Assembly (NCBI RefSeq): GCF_012489685.1
Contig: NC_080046.1
Span: forward strand, 38,961,176 to 39,025,175
Direction: 5' to 3'
Length of the DNA: 64,000 nucleotides
Origin: Lotus japonicus
Taxonomy: Eukaryota > Streptophyta > Magnoliopsida > Fabales > Fabaceae
The translations under genes and the position numbers were made by a program. A model generated the notes under the pieces. The model was not told the origin of the DNA and made no database searches. It saw nothing but the letters and a program-made list of their open reading frames with translations. Positions within the stretch are counted from its first letter, which is position 1. The number at the start of each line of letters is the position of its first letter. Shown here piece after piece: positions 11,601 to 22,557 of this stretch.

Positions 11601-13702
11601 TCCATGAAACGTGAAGCAGCACCTTTATTATCCCCGCTAATTAATGAGTTTGTACGACTCATTGATGTCGCGTGCGTAGCAAACCAATTGAAACTTCCAA
11701 CAGGTCCCGATTCATCATCAACAAACTTTAAAAGAGTCATTTCTTTATCAACATTATACTTATATTTGCTTCTCTCTGCAGAAGGATTATTGAGATAAGC
11801 ACTGGGACTGCGATTTATACCAGCATCTAAGAGTTCTCCTGGAAGTTGAAGATAACTTTCAAATGAGTTATCACCACAAGTAATAATCATTTTATCTAGT
11901 GATTCAGTACTAAAACAAAACCAGCACAGAAATAGAGATCTAGTATTGAACCTGAATCAATCCCTACAACTTAGCAAAAATAAATAGACAAACTTTTGCT
12001 GTGCTACTTTATCCCTGCTGTTTTTATATTTATTTCATCTTTCTTATCATATATGTTTCCATGTTAGCTGTTTGGTTAACCATGCCAGACATACATGGCC
12101 CTGCCACTGAGTAGCAGTCAACACTATCTAAAGATCATTTCATAATAATTTAAAGTGAAAGATGTGAAGCGGTCTTGAAAGAACAAGTAAACAACATATA
12201 CAATATAAGAACAATCACAATATATACACCTGAATAGCTTAGCTATCAAGCTGGAAAATAGGAACTAGAAAGGAATAACATTCTTCTGCCAATAGTCAGT
12301 TCAGAACACCACCTAAATAAAAAGGAAACAAATACACAGCTAATAATTACAAATTTACAACTAAAATGTCTAAAAATCCCATAATTTCAGGATTAATCCA
12401 ATCCCTTAATCCTTCTGTTTATACACAGGAGTCCAACACACTGTTCTGATGTCCTTTACTCCCTTATATGTAATTCAATCCTCTCTTGGGATCTTATACA
12501 TTGTATTACATGTATTTGTTTTCCTAGTCCTTGCTCTTTTTTGTGTGCCTGAATCCATAATACACTTACAAAGGCAGTTCTAGCTGATACTTTTCATTTT
12601 CATCTCTATAATAATGGGAAAAAAAAGTACTTATTGCAGAAGTCAAATATACTCACCCTCCCAAAATGTGAAACTAAAATTGATTCCTATAGTTACTCAT
12701 CATTTCCTGACACTATCCAACAGTATGCAAGCCTACCGCCGTTGTAAATAACATAAAAGATATGTGAGTAGGCTTGCATTTCTGCACCTCAGTATAAGGG
12801 CCAAAGGGGGGAAGGAAGAACCGAAGAACAACTAAGCAATTTTTCCCCTTACCATTATTAACAAATATTGATCCTGGGTGGAGATTTTCATGGGCCTGGA
12901 CAATGCTTTTCTCAATGCCATCAACAATGATATCAAAGGACTGACGCACAAATCCAAAAGATGTTAAGATGTACACAATATTTTGTAGATAGCCCCCGGG
13001 TCCAGCATGAGTGTGACTTCCACTAATGGCTACATTCTTTTCAGTATACAAATCACCATATCTATGAAACAAAATGAAAGTTTGACATCAACAACAAGAC
13101 TATTGGAATCAAAACATTTTAAATAGAAACATCAGTTGCTAGTAGCAGGAATCAAAATAAAGTTTCCCGTTCAGTCAAGCCACCGCAATTTCTATAAGGA
13201 ATCATATTCGTAGAGCCCGTTTGGATACAGACTTATTACAGCTTATTTACTAGAAAAAGTACTACATAAGCTCCAATAAATGCTGTTTGGTTCGCATTCA
13301 AACGGGTTCATAGTAACTATTAAGAGCTGAGACTAGTCACTGCTGGTAGTACCTGGCTTTCAGCCTCTCAATTACTTTGATTGTCACAATCTCCGGGGCC
13401 ATACAAGCATCGAGGTTCACAAACACGACCCGGTTGCCCTTTTTCTCCGCAACAATGAAAGCGCGCGCCAGCAGCCTGAAGTGAATTCCAGATGTAGTTT
13501 GTCCCATGTTAGCATACCCCATCATGTTCACATCAGCAGCAGGGCCAGTAATGTCATAACTTCCAAGACCAACCAAGTAATCCGAACCGGAACACACAAC
13601 ATCATCACTCTCCAGTAGTAGCAGGAGTAATACAATGGTCCAGACTTTCATATTTGCACATGCCCTCCAAACATTCAAATGAAAAAATGAAGGAAACTCC
13701 AT
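5645..13702 (-). CDS. NCER: Neutral (alkaline, non-lysosomal) ceramidase, 9 exons
   Basis: Hydrolyses ceramide to sphingoid base and fatty acid; acts in the secretory pathway or at the cell surface. Minus-strand exons: 13353-13702, 12853-13061, 11494-11838, 10318-10582, 9955-10222, 9720-9845, 8672-8735, 8037-8197 and 5645-6193. All junctions are GT-AG and in phase, giving 2337 nt and 778 aa, the family's usual size. An N-terminal hydrophobic stretch (MKVWTIVLLLLLL, from residue 18) acts as signal peptide or anchor; the first ATG adds 17 residues and either could be used. GSHTHAGPGG (about 131-140) contains a zinc ligand histidine. The amidase hexapeptide GDVSPN is at about 352-357, with Ser355 as expected nucleophile. 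NPSAERSKY, STMAGRRLRDAV and a C-terminal Ig-like part ending HFTGSSSAIVVA also fit. The gene looks intact. The last intron (6194-8036) is swollen by two transposons. Confidence 0.95.
6315..7208. mobile_element. Non-autonomous hAT-like element in the last intron of the ceramidase gene
   Basis: Perfect 8-bp target duplication GTGCACAA at 6307-6314 and 7209-7216, as expected for hAT elements. Terminal inverted repeats are CTGTGTTGCACGGGTACGG on the left and CTCTGATGCATGGGTACGG on the right (reverse complement), 16 of 19 matching. Both subterminal regions are packed with GGGTACG/CGTACCC motifs, the kind of repeated sites that hAT transposases bind. The interior has a CACT/CTCA microsatellite (about 6510-6700), a T-run and no transposase. 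Length is 894 bp. Confidence 0.8.
6515..6700. repeat. Degenerate CTCA/CACT microsatellite
   Basis: Imperfect CACT and CTCACTCA units, purest at about 6668-6692, inside the hAT-like element. It explains the Ser/Thr/His/Leu-rich open frames here, which are not genes. Confidence 0.7.
7319..7389. repeat. Short foldback (17-bp inverted repeat)
   Basis: The arm GTCTACCTCTCTCTTCA near 7320 is matched by the reverse complement of TGAAGAGAGAGATAGAC near 7372, with one mismatch. It sits between the hAT-like element and the TRIM. It may be a small MITE; no target duplication was resolved. Confidence 0.4.
7430..7769 (+). mobile_element. TRIM (terminal-repeat retrotransposon in miniature)
   Basis: Two LTR-like copies of about 100-115 bp share 'TTGAGAAGTCCYACATTGA' followed by CTAGA, then 'agacaatcctca', then 'aggtctcycaaattct' (about 7430-7532 and 7656-7768). 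The left copy is followed at 7537-7548 by TGATATCAGAGC, one base from the TGGTATCAGAGC primer-binding site for initiator tRNA-Met. The internal region is only about 120 bp. It lies in the last intron of the ceramidase gene, antisense to it. Confidence 0.75.
9052..9220. mobile_element. Foldback MITE in a ceramidase intron
   Basis: Terminal inverted repeats of about 50 bp: left 'gtgctagcaaacactctctt' continuing to 'gattggttaaaat', right 'attttaatcaatcaaagaga' continuing to 'gttactagcatttctcac'. Only about 65 bp separate the arms. A 'tgtcat' motif on both sides may be the target duplication, but the register is uncertain. It lies in the intron between exons 6 and 7. Confidence 0.65.
13209..13308. 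mobile_element. Very short Tourist-like MITE in ceramidase intron 1
   Basis: About 100 bp bounded by GAGCCCGTTTGGAT and the near-perfect inverted ATTCAAACGGGTTC. The GGGYCCGTTTGG-type end resembles the larger Harbinger-like element at 22558-25053. It lies between exons 1 and 2. Confidence 0.45.
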
Positions 13703-14060
13703 CTGATCCCCAAGTTCAATACAAAAACAACCAATTTTCCAAGCTTAGCTAGTTCTTCTCACTCCCTTCACCAAACAAACCCACAATCAAAGCTTTCAGT
13801 TATTTTATAAATAAAAAATGAACCACAACTTTCAGAACAACCTATATATGATGATTGCATGATCAACATTAATGGTTCATAATCAAAGACAGGAAATAAA
13901 ATAACAGTGTTTCAGATTTTTATACATGTTAATAACAAAAATATCTGTTCTCATAACCCAGATTAAAGAGATGCGAACTTTACCTTCCTTTTGGTCAACG
14001 TTGCGAACTTTACCTGAAGATTAACATGAGGAAGTATGAAAGTGTATTAATAAGTCCACA

Positions 14061-14069
14061 CTATATAAG
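14061..14069 (-). promoter_or_regulatory. Candidate TATA box of the ceramidase gene
   Basis: On the minus strand the sequence reads TTATATAG, about 360 bases upstream of the ATG at 13702. A good 5' splice site (CAG|GTAAAG near 14015) follows, so a leader intron in the 5' UTR is likely. Not tested. Confidence 0.35.
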
Positions 14070-14552
14070 CAATGAAAATGACAGAGTGGAAAAATAGTAG
14101 CCTCGTAGGAACTGACAAGTGCCAATGGCCATGGGAAGGCACAGATGGGGATGAATGGGTCGTTCGTTCCCTCTAGTTTTTGGATGTTTCCTAATTTGAC
14201 ATTATTAAATACATTATCATCATCAAGCCAATAAATAGAAGGCTAAAAAGCATTTTTGGTCCCTAATATTTCAAGTTTGTGCAAATTCTGCCTCTATCTA
14301 TTTTTGTCGATGTTTCTACCTCTCATGTTTTCAAACAGTGCACCGTCTATAAACCAATTTTCAGAATCAATTACACTTGTTACGACAAATATTTACTTTT
14401 GCGTTAAACATAATATTTTTATCTCAAAACTCATTTTTTTTAACTCATATTTACTTATTATGTTAAAAAAAACTCATATTTACCGATAAACACAAAGTTT
14501 CAGTGATGGACGGAACTAAGTGTATGGTGATACGGCTATAACCCCCTGCCAT
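14070..14552. other. Upstream flank of ceramidase, no gene seen
   Basis: AT-rich. From about 14245 it contains 'tttttggtccctaatatttc'-type sequence common in legume non-coding repeats. No ORF with family features. Confidence 0.35.
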
Positions 14553-17500
14553 TCCATATATGTTCAACTAGAAGTTTTGCCCGTGCGTTGCACGGCGAAA
14601 TCATAATAAGTAATTTATGACTTTAAAAAATTAAGATTTATTTCACTGAAGCAAATATTTAAGGTTTAAAACTGAGAACTCAATCTTAAAGTGATCAAAA
14701 TATGAGGCAAATAATTACTTAAATAAAAACTTAGATTTACGCAATTAAAGAAAATATTTGAAGTTTAACACTGATAAACTCAATCATAATCTTAAAAAAC
14801 CAAAATAAATCAACATAAACATGTCCAATAGATCAATTCTATGAGTGTGGAAACAACTATTATATATCTTCTAAGAATAAAAATCTCGAATGTAAGATGT
14901 TCATTAATTACAAATAGTTAGTTATTTTCCACTTGTGTGCTAGCACTACTTTATGTAGATTGCCCTCAATCAAATCAACCATTTACAAAAATATCGTTTT
15001 TAAAATACTAGTTTTAACGAACCTATTATAATATTAATCTATAGATGAGCTTACATTTAGTATTTCTTAATTTATTTATTATCATTGATTTAAATTAATT
15101 TGTTTTGAATAACATTTCAAACATTATCTTATTTAGAAAATAGTAATTTATTATTATTGTTATAATAAACATTCCTTCCTCAAACAAATGTCCAGAAACT
15201 TAATAAATTAAACATGTACGTTAAACTGAAAAAATAAGTCTTGGGCTATTGAATCATTTGAAAAAGAAGTCTTGTACCATTGATTTTACAAATGGGGATC
15301 AATAGCATTAAATGGATAAACGACTATATGTTGAAAACTGAAAACTTAATTATAAATCGAATAGCCATGATAGCAAAATTATTATTATTATTGGATAGTA
15401 CTCCGCACATACACATTAACCCTATACCTCCAACTGAAAAATACATATTTCATAAGCTCTAATGCTAAAAAATGCCTAAAGAAAAGAGCACCTTCTATGC
15501 AATTACCGAATCTTTGGTTTTTAACAATCTACTTCTTCCTTTGACACCATATCTTTCCTTAACACATCAAAATTTATTTTAACACTGTAACTCCCAGCAT
15601 AGAGAATTAGAGATTAAAGCTCATCTCTGAAAGCAAGAGATGTTTGAAAAATTGATCCGTCCAAATCAGTAACCACAGCAAGTACACAACCTAAAAGAAG
15701 ACAAATAATTTATACAAATTCAAATAACTGGTTTAACATGTCCAGTTTATGTTATACAACTAACACAGGCAAATAGCCCCCAATTTCCATCACTTAATCT
15801 ACCATCGTCTGTTATTTAACACCTGAAGAAAACAATATTTAATTGAAAAATATTAGTATCAGTCAAAGAATAAAAACAAAGAGTAAAAGTAACACTGACA
15901 TAGAGAAAAAAACATAATGCCTATTCCTGGTAAGCAATCTCTGTCATACAAAAAATAAGAACCATAGCACTATAAAACCTCGTGCACCGAGAACTCCTTC
16001 AGTTTACAATTAGCTTTTAGCTTCAACTAAAATATACTGATTTACAGAAAAGAACCACATTCATAGGATAAACCACTTAAACCTCAACTAAACTAAACAG
16101 ATCTTTAGAAAAAATTCTCATTAATAGAAAATACAGCTGATACATTATGATAGAGTTTCTATTTTTCGATCATCCCAAACTTCCTACTCATTGATTACTT
16201 ATTGCAACATTATAAACTGAGTTAAAAAATAATAAGTGACAAAAATAAGGCCTCTCTCAGGCTTCATGGTTGAACTCATATTTAAACAGTCACCAATCTA
16301 AAATTATAATCATGTTATATCTAAAGCTAACAAAAAACAGACACCAATCAATCTCCACTACATGAACATGACTTTTGCTTGTGCTATTGAAATGCTCTAT
16401 AAAATATTTCCTATTTTTCAGATTCCCTAGCCTATTTTAATAACCACTTCTTCAATACTTGGAGGATGAGTGCCCTTAGAATCAGCTCTTATAGTTTTAT
16501 CATTCAAAATTTCCAATCACTAAACCAAAGAAAATGATTGGAAAAGTAAGGTGAATGATGCATTTACTGCAATCTATAACCTATCAGGTGTGATTTAGGT
16601 TTGGACATGTATCATAAATCATCACAATTATCATTATTATGTAGTCACATCAATTCTCTTCAAAAAGCAAACATATCAAACATGCATATCCATGAAAAAA
16701 AAAAGAATATTAATTCCAGTAGCAATTATACCTCTAATTTTTCTTTACCTATCTTTTTCATTGGGATGCCGGTGAAATAACTGTTAACATACTTTAATCC
16801 TTAGAAAAATACTTAATGGACCAAAATATGATGTGCTAGGCTCCCATTACAGGATAATTCTTGCATAGTGTGTGACTCTGTACGATAGAATTTTCATCTC
16901 AATGAAGCAATTATGCAATATGTTAGGCTACAAATTTCAGGTGGTAAAATGCTTCACTTGATAAAAAAAAAGACCAAAATTCAGTCAAAAAAAATTGAAA
17001 GAAACATGAGAGTGAGAAAGGAAACGAAGACATCAACCTGCTGGATGGAACACATGCGCTGGGATAAAAATCTGTAGCTAGCTCAAAGAATGCTTCATGT
17101 GAAAACATTATCAGCAAATTTGATCTGCAAAAATAAATTTTTAAATGTAGTTCATAAGACCAACATAGTTCAATTCAAATTCCAATATTTTACAAAAGAC
17201 AGATACAATAAATTAAAGAAGCTATTGATAGCCATGGCAGAAAGGAGGCAATGTGGAAGGCAAGGAGGATACGGAAATAACGAAGCAAGAGTTGATACAG
17301 CAAGCTACATACCTAATGGACCTTAAATAGGAGAAAAGAGACGGGTAATGGCTCCATCTCTAAATTGAATTCAGGAGTCATCTCCATTAATGATGGTTGA
17401 TGGTCTCAATAACCCATCTCTGGTAGAGAGTGCGAGAGTTATGGCTGAAAGCAATTGAAAGGGGAAAAAGTAGGGTTACTTTGGGCGGCTGCACATAGAA

Positions 17501-18054
17501 AGAATGGGAAAACCCAAGTTTTTTCCGGCTCCATTAAATGGCATTTGACTACACGCTTATCAAACATAGTGGAAGGAGAAAAAGTAGGATATAAAAACAG
17601 ATAAAGGAGAACACCAAAAAAGATAATTAATATTTGGCTGAGAAGTTGTTACTTTTAATTTAAATTAAAAGTTGAAAATTCAAAAGGAGTAATTAAAGTG
17701 CTTTTCGGTTAGAGCACATGGGGTGGGGTTCAATGTGTGCCGCTTAGATAGAAGGGAGATGAATGAAAATTAATAATTTGCATTAATGGTTATTCATATT
17801 ATGGCATTAATTAGCATTTGACAGTGGGAGAAAGAATTGGTAGTTAATAGTGGAAGAGGAATTAAAAAATAGGGGGAAAAACCTGGTGAGGACACGTGTG
17901 CATAATTAACAATGGAGAACTGTGGAATGAACACGTGGAATTCCACTATGGTGAGATTGAATGAGAGAAGAGAATGCACCAGAGTGCGACACATCAGCAT
18001 TGGGTTCTTATAACCCTTGCTCTTTTAATAGTATTATTGATTAGTTGTTTCACC
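14553..18054 (+). mobile_element. Candidate Helitron, about 3.5 kb
   Basis: The left end contains 'gcccgtgcgttgcacggc' (about 14578-14596), an inverted motif I associate with legume Helitron 5' ends. The right end has a hairpin GGGTT-CTTAT-AACCC (about 18002-18016) followed about 25 bases later by 'gattagt', compatible with a CTRR-T-like terminus. The interior is AT-rich and has no Rep/helicase ORF, so if real it is non-autonomous. Helitrons make no target duplication, so the ends cannot be proved from this copy alone. Confidence 0.3.
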
Positions 18055-18085
18055 CCATTCCTCATAAAAGAAAAGCCTCTAACCA

Positions 18086-18203
18086 ATTGATTGGCCATGA
18101 AGTCATTAAGGTGGCATATTGATTGGCCATGATGTTATTATGGTGGCATTTTTTTGTTGTTGAATATTATGGTGGCATATTGATTGGCCATGTAGTCATT
18201 TTA
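18086..18203. repeat. Short direct repeat of about 48-60 bp, three copies
   Basis: The phrase TTGATTGGCCATG with 'gtcatta.ggtggcata' occurs three times between about 18090 and 18200. The copies have diverged and the spacing varies. Confidence 0.55.
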
Positions 18204-18211
18204 TATTTTAG

Positions 18212-18429
18212 ATATACCAAGTAAGAACTTTGTGGCATAGAAACTAAGCATTATGGTAACAATACTAAACTGCAAATACCATTTAAAATGAGTTATGATA
18301 CATGCACCACTAAAAGTACATATACCAAGTAAGAACTTTGTGGTATAGAAACTAAGCATTATGGTAACATAACTAAACTGCAAATACCATTTAAGAATGA
18401 GTTATGATACATGTACCATTAAAAGTACA
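18212..18429. repeat. 108-bp tandem duplication
   Basis: Two adjacent copies (18212-18319 and 18320-18429) of a unit starting ATATACCAAGTAAGAACTTT and ending 'taaaagtacat'. They differ at only a few positions, so the duplication is fairly recent. No coding capacity. Confidence 0.85.
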
Positions 18430-19150
18430 TACATCTTTTAAACACTGCATGTTTTTAATCTTTATCTCTCATTTTTTATCGCATTTATTCATTATTTCGC
18501 TCTTCTCTTCCCTTATCTTTAGGTGTCTACATCAAATAGTGGTCAATCGAACATTGAGTAGAAATTAGAAGCTAGTCACTAATACTTCTGATTAGCTTTA
18601 AATTTGCGACCCCTTCAATTTTTTCTTAGGTCTGTCCCTACTTCTAACACTCACTTTAACGTTTTATTTTCAATACTCTATGAGTTATTGTTAAAATTCA
18701 TGTATGTCTCACTAAATTAGAAATGAGGGTTCATATTTTTTATTGAGCTCATATAAATTTCAATAAAGTGTTGTAAAACAAATATTAAAGTAACTGGAAA
18801 TAGTATTTTACAAAGTCTCACATCCAATTCCATTGGTTTTCATCATTTTGCTTTCCCTCATATTAGGAGATTAGGAGGTATGGAATGTAATCATAATCCA
18901 CTCTTTTTAAAAATTATCACTTTACAATTTTACCCATTTGTGAGAAAAGTAATCTTATTTTATTTTCGCTGTTAAACTAAAACTGAAAGTAACCAAAATA
19001 AAAAAGGTAACCAAAAAAAACTAAAACTGAAAAAACCAATTCAATCTAATCTAAACCGTTATTCCGATCGGATCAGTTCATGATTTAAATTTAAAAAAAA
19101 TCGATAAAATAACCAAGAAAAAATTGATGAGATTAGATTTGATAACTTTT
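18430..19150. other. Intergenic AT-rich DNA, no gene seen
   Basis: Low-complexity AT-rich sequence without open frames or repeats that I can name. Confidence 0.4.
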
Positions 19151-19154
19151 CCTT

Positions 19155-19906
19155 TACGCACTGTTTGGTTCAAAGGAGGGGAGGGGAGGAATTTTAATGA
19201 AGGAGAGAGGAGGGAAGGGGAGGGGAGGGGAGAGATTTTAATTAGTCGTCTTGTTTGGTTCAAGGAGAGGAGGGAAGGGAAAGTAATCATTTATTTATTA
19301 GAAAAGAGAGTTAAATTACTTTTTCATGCTTTCTGCATTTACTGTTACTTTATAAAAGAAAAACCTAATTAACCTCTTCGTTTGACTAAAGCGTGCTCTG
19401 CCGCCTCTGCTCCTTTTGCAAATTCATTTGTATCTTTGTGGGCATGCATATCTTTGAAAACCACTTTTTCTGGACTCCTTCCATCATCTTGTTCAAATTC
19501 GTCTTCTTGCAGATCTTATTTTTTGAATATACCTACTCAAAACTTGCGAAGTTTAAATATGATTTCAAAACCTAGCAAAGTTTCATTCACAGCCAAAAAA
19601 AGCCGGGCCAAGCAATATAAAAATGGAAGTAGTAAAATTGAGTTGAACACGGATGGGAAGAAAGAGATTTGATTGGGTATCACTGGAATTTATATAATTT
19701 ATAGGGTCATTTTAGTCATGTTAATTATTTCCCCTCCGAATCCCTCCATTTTGGAGGGGACATAAAATTGAGTTATGAGGGATTTTGATCCCCTCCCTTC
19801 CCCTCCCCTCCCCTCCCCTCCCCTCCCCTCATAAAAATTGAACCAAACAACTTAATTTAAAAAAAATCCCCCTTCATTCCCCTCCAACCAAACAATAGCT
19901 TAATTT
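19155..19906. mobile_element. Foldback/MITE-like element with nested G-rich ends
   Basis: The left end reads CTGTTTGGTTCAAAGGAGGG and the right end, inverted, CTATTGTTTGGTTGGAGGGG. A second inner pair has the same design: 'ttgtttggttcaaggagagg' at about 19250 and 'cccctcataaaaattgaacc' at about 19826-19845. G4-A blocks (19165-19230) face a long C4-T run (about 19784-19830). It looks like one MITE nested in or duplicated with another. The interior ORFs (19382-19672) show no family features. Confidence 0.55.
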
Positions 19907-20494
19907 CTAAAGAGAACCAATCAAATCCGTAAACAAATGACATAATGGACAAATCATGTGAACCACCATTCAAATTCTAATTGTACTAGTGTATTTGATA
20001 CATCAATTAATCATGAACGTGATTATGCGAGTTTGTTTTCAGTTATTATATTTTAAATTCTAAGTTATTTATGTTTTAATTTTTTTTTAAAGTTGTTCCC
20101 AATATGTGTTCAGGGAACACGTGTCACCAAATTGATGCAGTATCTTAGATAATTAGGGAAAACCTTTTAAAATTTTAATGGATTATAATCTCAGTACTAC
20201 ATATTTTATTTTTATATTGTAGATCATGAGAAAAATAAAAGGAAACATCAGTGGATTGCTGTAAATATGCAGTAAATTAGGTTTGAGATTTTTCCTAATT
20301 TAAAGAGATAATGAAAACGGTTTCAAAATTTGTTTTGGAAATAAATTTAGTAAGGAGTAATCTTAGGTAAATCTTAGATAATTAGGGCAAATCTTTTAAA
20401 ATTCAGTTTCAAGATAAAATAACACAACAGAAAAGAAGTTATCTAATGAAATGACACGTGGATTTTTTTTATGAGAATGACATGTGGAATTATT

Positions 20495-20562
20495 TTTATG
20501 AGAATTAACCTGAGAATGACATGTCACTGAGAATTAACCTGAGAATGACACGTCACTAAATC
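20495..20562. repeat. Short tandem repeat of about 29 bp, two copies
   Basis: 'gagaattaacctgagaatga' followed by cayGTCACT occurs twice in succession. A looser related copy ('gagaatgacatgtgg') precedes them. Confidence 0.5.
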
Positions 20563-20590
20563 AGACTGATAGAAGTTCTTCTTTTCTAAT

Positions 20591-20644
20591 ATATATTGAT
20601 TGATATTGATATTGATATTGATATTGATTGATTGATATTGATAT
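20591..20644. repeat. ATTGAT microsatellite
   Basis: Repeats of TTGATA/TTGATTGA over about 54 bp, slightly interrupted. Confidence 0.8.
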
Positions 20645-20653
20645 ACTCACAAC

Positions 20654-21027
20654 TAGGACTGTTCATGGTTCGGTTCTTTGCTTGAACCGAACCGAACCTG
20701 AACCAATAATTTGGTTCGAGAGAACCGAACCGGTTTCAAGTTTCGATTAACCGGTTTGGTAAAACGGTGAACCGAACCAGTTTTTTTTTTCAGAATCAAC
20801 TAACTTAATATTAATTCAGTTCACCTTTTTTAAAGGTTCGGTTCGGTTAACCGTTGGACATTGAATAAGTGGATATATTGGTTCGGTTCGGTTCGGTTAC
20901 TGAACGGGTTTTGAGATTTTGGTTCAGTTACCGAACCGGTTTTTAAATTTAGGTTCGAGTCTGGTTCGGTTCTTAACGATTCGGTTTTTGGTTAGCTTTG
21001 GTTCTCAGAGAACCATGAACAATCCTA
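20654..21027. mobile_element. 374-bp foldback element rich in GGTTCGG/AACCGAACC, hAT-like ends
   Basis: Terminal inverted repeats TAGGACTGTTCATGGTTC (left) and TAGGATTGTTCATGGTTC (right, inverted) differ at one base. The flanks CTCACAAC (20646-20653) and CTCATAGC (21028-21035) match at 6 of 8 positions, consistent with a worn 8-bp hAT target duplication. The interior is built almost wholly from GGTTCGGTTC and its complement and can fold on itself. No ORF. Confidence 0.65.
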
Positions 21028-21232
21028 CTCATAGCCACGAGGATTAGGAAAGCATTGCATCTCTCTCCCCTTAGAAAAATAATAAAAATAACGATAACCT
21101 TCCTCTGTTATTAATAGGGTTTTCTGGGAGGGGTTTAGAGCCATTGCTTGCAACCAGCAAAAACCCTCAATATCTTTTCCAAAGCATCTCCATTGACACT
21201 CACCTCCATAGTGTGTAGTGTAGAGCTTCTAA

Positions 21233-22504
21233 ATGGTTCGGCGTCTTCGATCTCTTCCAGCAAAACTCCTCTACAACGCCGCCGACAAATCTGTACGTAA
21301 TGGAGTCTTCTTCCAAAGGGCTTGATAGGGTATTCAATTCATGACTCTACAAGCCTTCCATGGGAAATTTTTTTCCAAATGTAGGAAACGATGTTACTTT
21401 GAAGCAGTGGATGCTATTAGGAGCAGCTAATACATATTGGGCAACATGCAAATCCATTCATAACACAACATCACTAGAAAAAGAAAAAAAAAACTATTAT
21501 GACATTCTTGGTGTGAGTAAGAATGCAAGGTCACATGAAATAAAGAAAGCATATTATGCGCTTGCAAAGAAACTCCACCCAGACACAAACAAAGATGATC
21601 ATGAGGCTGAAAAAAGTTCAAGGAAGTTACAACTGCATATGAGGTTTTGAAGGATGAGGTAAAGCGTCAACAGTATGATGTCGAAGCTGACGCTTTACCT
21701 CATTCTTCAAAACAAGGCCCTGGATTTGGTCGTTTTTTTGGTCGTGGATTTGGGAAAAGTGTTTGGGGATAGGATGTCAAGACTTTCATTGAACTATCCT
21801 TTATGGAAGTTGTACAAGGATGCGCGAAAACTGTTACATATCAAACAGATGTGTTGTGTAACACTTGTGGTGGAATTGGGATTGCTCCTGGTACAAGACT
21901 TGAAACTTGTAAGCATTGTAAAGGGTCAAGATTCACATCTGTCAAAGCTGCTGATTGTGTTAGGATGTGCTCTATTTGTGTCATATGTGAGGGAACTGGC
22001 AAAATTGCATTGAATTTCTGCAAGTCATGCAATGGTGCAAAGGTTATCAAGAGCACAAAGTCAATCAAGTTGGATATTATGCCTGGGGTGGATAACAATG
22101 AAACCATCAAGGTTTTCAGAAGTGGTGGTGGTGGATTTCACCCTGGTAATTTGTATGTTACTATCAAAGTCGGGGAAGATCCTGTGTTTTGTAGACAAGG
22201 TTTTGATGTTCATGTAGATGCTCCTTTAAGTATCACTCAGGAATTTTCTGGAGGAACCATTCAGGTTCCAACAGTTAGTGGAGATGTTGTTCTTAAGGTT
22301 CGTCCTGGCACTCAACCTGGTCAGAAGGTGGTTCTGAAAAAGAAAGGGATCAAGACGAAAAAATCTTACACATTTGGTGATCAATTCGTTCATTTTAATG
22401 TTAAGATCCCAACAAACTTGACAGAGAGACAACGTGAATTGATCCAAGAGTTTTCAAAGGAAGAGCATGGTGAATTTGATGAACTGATAGCTGCTTCTGG
22501 GTGA
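21233..22504 (+). pseudogene. Processed pseudogene of a mitochondrial-type DnaJ (GFA2-like)
   Basis: An intronless copy of a type-I DnaJ gene. A putative start (MVRRLRSLPAKLL) is stopped by TGA after 30 codons. The J domain follows in another frame (21360-21650: [21 protein letters not shown], with HPD intact in LHPDTNKDD). A frame change in an A-run near 21612 and a TAG near 21770 follow. The rest, 21803-22504, is open for 233 codons. It holds the cysteine-rich zinc region (CNTCGGIG, CKHCKG, CEGTGK, CKSCNGA), the substrate-binding C domain (GVDNNETIK, GTIQVPT, RPGTQPGQKVVLKKKGIK) and a natural stop. Functional genes of this family normally have several introns, so lack of introns plus multiple lesions means a retrocopy. 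No clear poly(A) tail or target duplication was found. A transcript could still yield the C-terminal fragment, but I see no evidence that it does. Confidence 0.85.
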
Positions 22505-22557
22505 GGAATTCAATTTCCAAAAGTCTCTATTGAAGTTTTCAAGTATATATATAGTAA

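Noticed and set aside
17090..17326. 78-codon frame in the possible Helitron
   Set aside because: Short, with no domain and no splice context; at most a captured fragment.
19382..19672. 96-codon frame inside the G-rich foldback
   Set aside because: No homology that I recognise, and a second frame is open over the same bases; probably captured or random sequence.
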